Below are positions 14,733 through 18,619 of a DNA stretch of 18,619 nt, in pieces (position 1 is the first letter of the stretch; the number at the start of each line of letters is the position of its first letter). The DNA lies in assembly GCA_945613045.1 (NCBI GenBank), contig CALZAG010000011.1, positions 1-18,619 on the forward strand. The letters are read 5' to 3'. The notes under the pieces are model-generated. The model made no database searches and was not told where the DNA came from. It saw only the letters and a list, made by a program, of their open reading frames with translations. The DNA is from an uncultured Clostridia bacterium (lineage in GTDB: Bacteria; Bacillota; Clostridia; Oscillospirales; Oscillospiraceae). A program made the position numbers and the translations under genes.

Positions 14733-16055
14733 ATGATCAAACGAAAACGTCTTATTATGAATACCGCGCTGCTGACGGGCTCATCCCTCCTGATGAGCCT
14801 TATTTCCATGGCCTTTCAGGTATGGCTGGCCGGACGCATCGGCTCGGCGGGGATCGGCCTTTATCAGCTCGTTGTCTCCGTATCCTTTCTGTGCACGACC
14901 TTCGCCATATCCGGCATCCGCTTTGCCGCAACGAGGCTCGTATCCGAGGAGATAGGTCACGAGCGCGGCTGGGGCATAACCGCCGCAATGCGGCGCTGCT
15001 TTGCATACAGCCTGCTGTTCGGCACGGCGGCGCTGCTCATTCTGCGTCAGTGCGCCGAGCCCATAGGTTTTCTGTGGATAGGCGACGCGAGGACGGTGCA
15101 GTCGCTCAGGATCATGGCTTACGCCATGCCGATGGTGTCACTCAGCTCGGTCATGAGCGGATACTTCACCGCCTGCGGCAGGGTCTGGAAGCCCACCCTG
15201 GTGCACATCCTTGAGCAGCTCATAACCATTGCTCTGGTAGCGTTTTTCCTCACGCACTCGCCGGCAGGTGATATTGAAAAAAACTGCTCCGCCGTCATGC
15301 TGGGAACAGTCTGCGGCGACGCTGTCTCGCTTGTTCTGATGCTGCTTTTCTATGTGACCGACCGAAGCGCCCACAGCGGCTCGGGAAAGCAGAAGCTGCG
15401 TCTTACCTCCCGAATGCTGAAAATTGCACTGCCGCTTGCCTTTTCCGCCTATGCGCGCTCCGCCCTTTCCACGCTTGAGCATCTGCTCGTACCGCGCGGG
15501 CTTAAAGCCGCAGGTTTTTCCGCCGACCGCGCTCTGTCCGGCTACGGCACCATTCAGGGCATGGTAATGCCCATAATCTCCTTCCCCGCCTGCTTTCTCA
15601 TGGCGCTGGCAGAGCTCATAATCCCCGAGCTGACCGAGGCGCAGGTACAGGGGCGGCAGGAGGAGATATCAAAAACCGTCAGCAGCCTGATAAAAAAGGG
15701 CTTCGGCTATTCGCTTGCCGTCGCCCTTGTGATATTCATTTTTGCAGACCGCCTCGGCATAGCCGTTTATTCCTCGCCGGACGCGGGACATTTTCTGCGG
15801 CTGCTCGCGCCGCTGATCCCCATAATGTACACCGATATGCTATGCGACGGCTGCCTGAAGGGACTGGGCCAGCAATTATGGAGCATGGGAATAAACATCC
15901 TCGATGCGCTGCTCGGCGTTATCCTTGTATGGACTCTGCTGCCGGCCTACGCCCTTTCGGCATACATCGTCATCATATATTTCAACGAGTGCCTGAATTT
16001 CGCTCTGAGCATATTCCGGCTCGGCAAGGTCACCAAGCTCAGGCTTCTTTCTTAG
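14733..16055 (+). CDS. SpoVB/MATE-like polysaccharide flippase (MOP superfamily)
   Basis: This 440-residue integral membrane protein has about 12 hydrophobic helices from residue 10 to 435. It begins like stage V sporulation protein B and related lipid-linked oligosaccharide flippases (NTALLTGSSLLMSLISM, then the RIGSAGIGLYQLV loop and an SGIRFAATRLV segment). RSALSTLEHLLVPRGL and LCDGCLKGLGQQLWSMG are also typical of SpoVB relatives. It would flip a lipid-linked glycan, possibly for cortex or wall synthesis. It is shorter than usual SpoVB (about 500). The ATG at 14733 directly follows GGCAGG with no spacer; ATG 14757 is an alternative without a ribosome site. The 3' end overlaps the convergent ribU gene by 17 bp. 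Confidence 0.88.
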   Translation: MIKRKRLIMNTALLTGSSLLMSLISMAFQVWLAGRIGSAGIGLYQLVVSVSFLCTTFAISGIRFAATRLVSEEIGHERGWGITAAMRRCFAYSLLFGTAALLILRQCAEPIGFLWIGDARTVQSLRIMAYAMPMVSLSSVMSGYFTACGRVWKPTLVHILEQLITIALVAFFLTHSPAGDIEKNCSAVMLGTVCGDAVSLVLMLLFYVTDRSAHSGSGKQKLRLTSRMLKIALPLAFSAYARSALSTLEHLLVPRGLKAAGFSADRALSGYGTIQGMVMPIISFPACFLMALAELIIPELTEAQVQGRQEEISKTVSSLIKKGFGYSLAVALVIFIFADRLGIAVYSSPDAGHFLRLLAPLIPIMYTDMLCDGCLKGLGQQLWSMGINILDALLGVILVWTLLPAYALSAYIVIIYFNECLNFALSIFRLGKVTKLRLLS

Positions 16056-16791
16056 TGCTCTTGCTCGCAAGCCGCTGATCGCCCTTGTGCATCAGGGGCG
16101 AAACGCGCTTATAAAGCAGCATCGTGAGCGCCGTTATTATAGCGCCCTTGAGCAGATTAAACGGCACGACCGCAAACAGAACGAGGGTGGATACGCTGTT
16201 TATGCTCGAGTTTATGTCGTTGCCCATCTGGATTATTGCCTCAAGTGGCATGCCGAAAAGCTGGGCAAAGGTCGGCAGAAGATACACTGCGTTGAACAGG
16301 CTGCCGAAAACGGTCATGACCAGGGTGCCGACTACCATGCCGATAAGAGCGCTCTTTTTGCTCTTTTTCATATGATAAATGCAGGAAGCGGGAAGCACGA
16401 AGGCACAGCCTACGACGAAGTTTGCAAAGTCGCCCACAAAGGCCGTGCTTGTACCCTTGAGCACGAGCTTGACTATGATCTTTAGGAGCTCCGCGACTAC
16501 GCCCGCAACCGGTCCGAGATAGAAGGTGCAGATCATGACCGGGATCTCGCTCAGGTCGATCTCATAGAAGCTGGGCGCGAAAAACAGGGGGATCTCAATG
16601 AACATCAGGACGCCCGCCATCGCGGAGAAAATTGCGGTGTAGGACAGGAAATGCGTGCTGCCGAGTTTTTTCCGCTGCTTCATCACGCAGCGCTCAAACA
16701 GCAGTGCCAGCAGGAACAGTCCGGCAAATATGCCGAGACATTCAAGTACAAAAGTCAGATTTTCACCTATCTGTGAGATAAGCTTTCCCAT
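16039..16791 (-). CDS. ribU: Riboflavin ECF transporter substrate-binding component (RibU-like)
   Basis: This 250-residue S-component binds riboflavin in the membrane and works with EcfA/A'/T modules, which are not in this window. An N-terminal helix precedes the core segments typical of RibU: FLSYTAIFSAMAGVLMFIE, a FYEIDLSEIPVMI loop, AELLKIIVKLVLKGTSTAFVG and FANFVVGC. The C-terminus is basic. The start is ATG 16791, with GGAGG eight bases upstream. The open frame runs further upstream, but only into the riboswitch terminator. Control by FMN is directly supported by the riboswitch in its leader. The gene is monocistronic and overlaps the 3' end of the convergent flippase gene by 17 bp, with no terminator between them. 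Confidence 0.96.
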   Translation of the reverse strand: MGKLISQIGENLTFVLECLGIFAGLFLLALLFERCVMKQRKKLGSTHFLSYTAIFSAMAGVLMFIEIPLFFAPSFYEIDLSEIPVMICTFYLGPVAGVVAELLKIIVKLVLKGTSTAFVGDFANFVVGCAFVLPASCIYHMKKSKKSALIGMVVGTLVMTVFGSLFNAVYLLPTFAQLFGMPLEAIIQMGNDINSSINSVSTLVLFAVVPFNLLKGAIITALTMLLYKRVSPLMHKGDQRLASKSTKKEA

Positions 16792-16809
16792 GGTTTTTAC
16801 CTCCGAAAT

Positions 16810-16843
16810 AAAAAAATCACCCGAAAGAAAATATCTTTCAGGC
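16810..16843 (-). terminator. Riboswitch-controlled intrinsic terminator
   Basis: On the minus strand CCTGAAAG pairs with CTTTCGGG, followed by TGA and seven T (16816-16810). It lies between the FMN aptamer and the ribU ribosome site, so it is the expected expression platform: FMN binding should favour termination. A second small hairpin (ACGCA/TGCGT) lies between it and the aptamer. Confidence 0.85.
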
Positions 16844-16863
16844 GACGCAAAAAACAACTGCGT

Positions 16864-16978
16864 ACATCTTCTTCCATCCAGACTATACTGTCGGTCCCGG
16901 AATCGCACCGGATCATGCCTTTCGGCTCGCGGACTTTACCGCCGGTCGGGAAATTCACCCTGCCCTGAAGATACTTCA
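16864..16978 (-). ncRNA. FMN riboswitch (RFN element)
   Basis: Read on the minus strand the conserved blocks appear in order: TATCTTCAGGGCAGGGTGAA, a CCGACCGGCGGTAAAGTCCG stretch, the GAGCC junction, GATCCGGTGCGATTCCGG, GACCGACAGTATAGTC and GGATGGAAGAAGAT. The terminal ATCTTC/GAAGAT pairing forms P1. It binds flavin mononucleotide. Together with the following terminator it regulates ribU by attenuation. Confidence 0.97.
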
Positions 16979-16996
16979 TTATTCGGTTGTGGCTAT

Positions 16997-17024
16997 ATTA
17001 TAGCTCCATATTTCCAAATGTCAA
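16997..17024 (-). promoter_or_regulatory. Promoter of the FMN riboswitch-ribU transcript
   Basis: On the minus strand a perfect TTGACA (17024-17019) and a perfect TATAAT (17002-16997) are separated by 16 bp. Transcription would begin about 16990, just before the aptamer. Confidence 0.88.
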
Positions 17025-17040
17025 TAGCTCTTTGACATTT
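17016..17040. promoter_or_regulatory. 25-bp perfect-arm dyad joining two divergent -35 boxes
   Basis: AAATGTCAA (17016-17024) and TTGACATTT (17032-17040) are exact inverted repeats separated by seven bases. Each arm contains the -35 box of one divergent promoter. The symmetry extends three bases beyond the -35 hexamers on each side. Confidence 0.6.
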
Positions 17041-17060
17041 TTATGTATCAGGCATATAAT
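17032..17060 (+). promoter_or_regulatory. Full-consensus promoter of the YpsA-like gene
   Basis: TTGACA (17032-17037), a 17-bp spacer and TATAAT (17055-17060) match the vegetative sigma consensus exactly. The start codon is 22 bp downstream, with GAGGTG between. Confidence 0.9.
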
Positions 17061-17082
17061 CAAAGCAAAGAGGTGACGGCTG

Positions 17083-17583
17083 ATGGAATTCGGCAAAAGC
17101 TGCTGCTTTTCGGGACACAGGCCCGCAAAGCTGCCGTGGAAATATGACGAACGCGACCCGAGATGCATCGAGTTCAAGGACAGGCTCTTCTCCGTTATCG
17201 GAGCCGTGTATGACTCGGGCATCAGCCATTTCATCTGCGGCATGGCGCTTGGCTGCGACATCTACTGCGCGGAGGCCGTAATAAAGCTGAAGGAAATGCA
17301 CGGCGACATTACCCTTGAGGCGGCGATACCCTACAGCGGGCAGGCGGATAATTGGGGAGAATATAACCGCCGGCGCTATGAGCGAATTCTCTCCCTTTGC
17401 GACAAGACGACAGTTATTCAGGAATCCTACTCCCCCTCCTGCATGATGCGCCGCAACCGCTACATGGTCGACCGCTCAAACGTGCTCGTCGCCTGCTATG
17501 ACGGCAAGCCCGGCGGAACATGGAACACAATACGCTACGCGATGGATAAGGACGTCGAGGTCATCCAGCTTCCGACGGAATAA
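17083..17583 (+). CDS. YpsA/DUF1273-family SLOG-domain protein
   Basis: This 166-residue cytosolic protein of the SLOG (SMF/LOG/Rossmann-like) superfamily is predicted to bind a nucleotide-derived ligand. Diagnostic stretches are CCFSGHRPAKLP at the N-terminus, ISHFICGMALGCDIYCAEAV, LEAAIPYSGQADNW, and the C-terminal RRNRYMVDRSNVLVACYDG followed by GGTWNTIRYA, which matches the family's conserved RN.YMVD.S and GGT motifs. Bacillus subtilis YpsA is a relative linked to cell division; role here is unknown. The start has GAGGTG seven bases upstream and a full-consensus promoter. It is divergent from the FMN riboswitch-ribU unit and convergent with a HAD gene. Confidence 0.93.
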   Translation: MEFGKSCCFSGHRPAKLPWKYDERDPRCIEFKDRLFSVIGAVYDSGISHFICGMALGCDIYCAEAVIKLKEMHGDITLEAAIPYSGQADNWGEYNRRRYERILSLCDKTTVIQESYSPSCMMRRNRYMVDRSNVLVACYDGKPGGTWNTIRYAMDKDVEVIQLPTE

Positions 17584-17683
17584 AAACAGGCAGCAAAGCT
17601 GTGATATGAAAAACATCGTAGGGGTGAGCAATGCTCGCCCCTGCATCCGTTTAGTTAATATCACGCTTAAACGCCTGTTTTTT
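17582..17683. terminator. Bidirectional terminator built as a long interrupted inverted repeat
   Basis: The outer arms AAAAACAGGC (17582-17591) and GCCTGTTTTT (17673-17682) pair, with a T tail on the right and an A run on the left. Inner arms GTGATAT (17601-17607) and ATATCAC (17658-17664) also pair. A separate hairpin at 17618-17644 sits in the middle. It separates two convergent genes and overlaps the stop codon of the minus-strand one. Confidence 0.75.
17618..17644. repeat. REP-like hairpin element
   Basis: GGGGTGAGCA (17621-17630) and TGCTCGCCCC (17632-17641) pair almost perfectly (one G-T); the outer GTA/TGC extends the stem. The GTAGGGG(C/T)GAGCAnTGCTCGCCCCT type of sequence is, from memory, a dispersed repeat in Clostridia. 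Only one copy is visible here, so its repetitive nature is inferred. Confidence 0.6.
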
Positions 17684-18323
17684 ATTTCATCAGGTATTCA
17701 AAAAGATCGTCCGGCGTTTCGGCGATATACACCGCGCCGTACTCCTCAAGCTCGCCAGCCTCGGCATAGCCGAAGCGCACGCCTACGCAGTCAAGGCCGC
17801 ATTTTTTCGCGCCGATGACGTCATACTTGCGGTCGCCCACCATGATCGCCTGAGCTGCGCTTATGCCGAGCTTCCCGAGCGCATATTCGATGACCTCCCA
17901 CTTTTTGCTGCGGCTGCCGTCAAGCGTTGCTCCGCAGATGAGGTCAAAATCCTCCGTCATCCCGTATTCACCGAGGATCTTAACTGCAAGGTGCTCGGGC
18001 TTACTGGTGGCGACGGCAAGCGTTTTCCCCGCGGCCTTGAGCTTGAGAAGCATTTCGTGCATCCCCTCAAAAGGTCTGCACTCGGCCCAGCCTATGGGTG
18101 CATACCGTTCACGATAATACCCCGTGGCTTTTTTTGCCTCCTCTTCGCTCATGCCGTATTTGAGGGCGAACATCTCCGCAAGCGGAGGTCCGGCAAAACA
18201 CATGAGCTCATCAAGCTCCGACTTTATACCCATTTTACTGAGCGCGTACTGAACGCATTTTGTTATTCCCTCGGCCGTGTCAAACACAGTGCCGTCAAAA
18301 TCAAATAAAACATAATCTTTCAT
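17682..18323 (-). CDS. HAD hydrolase, phosphoglycolate phosphatase-like (Gph/PGMB subfamily)
   Basis: This 213-residue phosphatase has the HAD core with motif I FDFDGTVFDT (Asp8, Asp10) and a helical C1 cap at about residues 17-85. Motif II is VATSKP, the motif III Lys lies in the SRSKKWEVIEYAL segment, and motif IV is MVGDRKYDVIGAKK. It resembles Gph, beta-phosphoglucomutase and pyrophosphatase PpaX relatives; substrate cannot be assigned. The ATG at 18323 has GAGGTG upstream. It is single-gene, convergent with the SLOG gene, and divergent from the PRK06851-like gene. Confidence 0.93.
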   Translation of the reverse strand: MKDYVLFDFDGTVFDTAEGITKCVQYALSKMGIKSELDELMCFAGPPLAEMFALKYGMSEEEAKKATGYYRERYAPIGWAECRPFEGMHEMLLKLKAAGKTLAVATSKPEHLAVKILGEYGMTEDFDLICGATLDGSRSKKWEVIEYALGKLGISAAQAIMVGDRKYDVIGAKKCGLDCVGVRFGYAEAGELEEYGAVYIAETPDDLFEYLMK

Positions 18324-18341
18324 TTAAACACCTCAGCACAT

Positions 18342-18370
18342 AGACTAACATCCCATCACTTTTTTGTCAA
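18342..18370 (-). promoter_or_regulatory. Possible promoter of the HAD hydrolase gene
   Basis: On the minus strand a perfect TTGACA (18370-18365) lies 17 bp from TAGTCT (18347-18342). The -10 is weak, so confidence is moderate. Confidence 0.5.
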
Positions 18371-18373
18371 TCG

Positions 18374-18390
18374 CGGCATAAAATATGCCG
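18374..18390. other. Small perfect hairpin upstream of the PRK06851-like gene
   Basis: CGGCATA (18374-18380), loop AAA, and TATGCCG (18384-18390) form a 7-bp hairpin immediately before the GAGGTG ribosome site (18390-18395). It has no U tail. It could be a 5' mRNA stem or an operator. Confidence 0.4.
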
Positions 18391-18402
18391 AGGTGAGGCA
18401 AT

Positions 18403-18619
18403 TTGAGTGTAAGCTATTTTCTCGGCGCGAACTCCTGTCAGGGCTTTTATTCCCTGTACGAGGAGTTCTGCAGCGCGGAGGGAGATTATCTTCATCTGAT
18501 AAAAGCGGGCCCCGGCGGCGGCAAATCCGGCTTCATGCGCAGGATAGCAAAGGCGGCGGAGGACAGAGGTCTGGAGGTTGAATATCTTATCTGCTCGGGA
18601 GACCCCGACTCGCTTGACG
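18403..18619 (+). CDS. PRK06851-like P-loop ATPase, partial, TTG start
   Basis: This is the first 72 codons of a protein that runs off the right edge. It reads SYFLGANSCQGFYSLYEEF, then LIKAGPGGGKSGFM (P-loop Lys41-Ser42), then EVEYLICSGDPDSLD. This pattern matches the Clostridia/Bacilli PRK06851 ATPases (FLGANT..GF.S.....; KGGPGTGKS; C..DPDSLDG), which are usually about 370 residues with two such domains. The function of the family is unknown. The start is taken as TTG 18403: an in-frame stop lies just upstream (18394), no ATG fits, and GAGGTG is seven bases before it. The first P-loop Gly is Ala35. A small hairpin precedes the ribosome site. Confidence 0.8.
   Translation, partial: MSVSYFLGANSCQGFYSLYEEFCSAEGDYLHLIKAGPGGGKSGFMRRIAKAAEDRGLEVEYLICSGDPDSLD

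Noticed and set aside
1211..16376. Recurring CATATG words at several promoters and gene ends as a global operator
   Set aside because: A 6-base palindrome is expected a few times in 18.6 kb, and several copies lie inside coding sequence. Only the extended dyads were kept.
7709..18390. CRISPR array, tRNA or insertion-sequence signal in the intergenic gaps
   Set aside because: No regularly spaced direct repeats, no cloverleaf and no transposase-like protein were seen. The hairpins present are terminators, a riboswitch or a single REP-like element.
18393..18581. 62-codon frame starting with ATG-like context at the right edge
   Set aside because: It is in a different frame from the PRK06851-like protein, whose P-loop and DPDSLD motifs identify the real frame.

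Overview
The window comes from a moderately GC-rich, low-G+C-lineage (Bacillota/Clostridia) anaerobe, most like a gut Oscillospirales/Oscillospiraceae-type genome. The evidence is strong GGAGG-type ribosome sites, TTGACA/TATAAT promoters, a membrane pyrophosphatase, a SpoVB-like flippase, an FMN riboswitch in front of a ribU-type ECF component, and short intergenic gaps with many intrinsic terminators. It looks like ordinary chromosome: there are no phage or insertion-sequence genes, no tRNA, no rRNA and no CRISPR. The genus assignment is inference.

Layout. (1) 1-3821, minus strand: a plsC-type acyltransferase followed by two half-ABC exporters, each joined by an ATGA overlap. The second exporter runs off the left edge. 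The first exporter has a degenerate ATP site (Asp for the catalytic Glu, Gln for the H-loop His), so the pair is a TM287/288-type heterodimer. (2) 3822-4250: an AT-rich divergent spacer carrying both promoters. (3) 4251-6245: hppA, an ion-pumping pyrophosphatase with strongly biased codons. (4) 6453-7691: a secreted coiled-coil M23 peptidase. (5) 7746-10933, minus strand: a compact operon of an XRE-S24 (LexA-like) regulator, a DUF3267-like membrane protein without its HExxH motif, an M20 amidohydrolase and a TIM-barrel protein. (6) 11095-13949: a zinc/cadmium resistance unit (CadC/SmtB-type ArsR repressor, P1B-2 ATPase with a His-rich tail instead of an HMA domain, HAD phosphatase) with a clear promoter and ArsR-type operator. 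(7) 13987-14577, minus strand: a cytidylate-kinase-like protein. (8) 14671-16055: a structured leader and a SpoVB/MATE-type flippase. (9) 16039-16978, minus strand: an FMN riboswitch, terminator and ribU. (10) 17083-17583: a YpsA/DUF1273 SLOG protein, divergent from ribU. (11) 17682-18323, minus strand: a HAD phosphatase. (12) 18403-end: the start of a PRK06851-like P-loop ATPase with a TTG start.

The observations most worth following are the S24-regulated four-gene operon with its pseudo-peptidase, the repeat-containing structured leader abutting the flippase start codon, the back-to-back consensus promoters forming a 25-bp dyad between ribU and the SLOG gene, and a REP-like hairpin nested inside a terminator at 17582-17683. 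None is proven to be a new system. All calls are by eye from motifs, without database searches.
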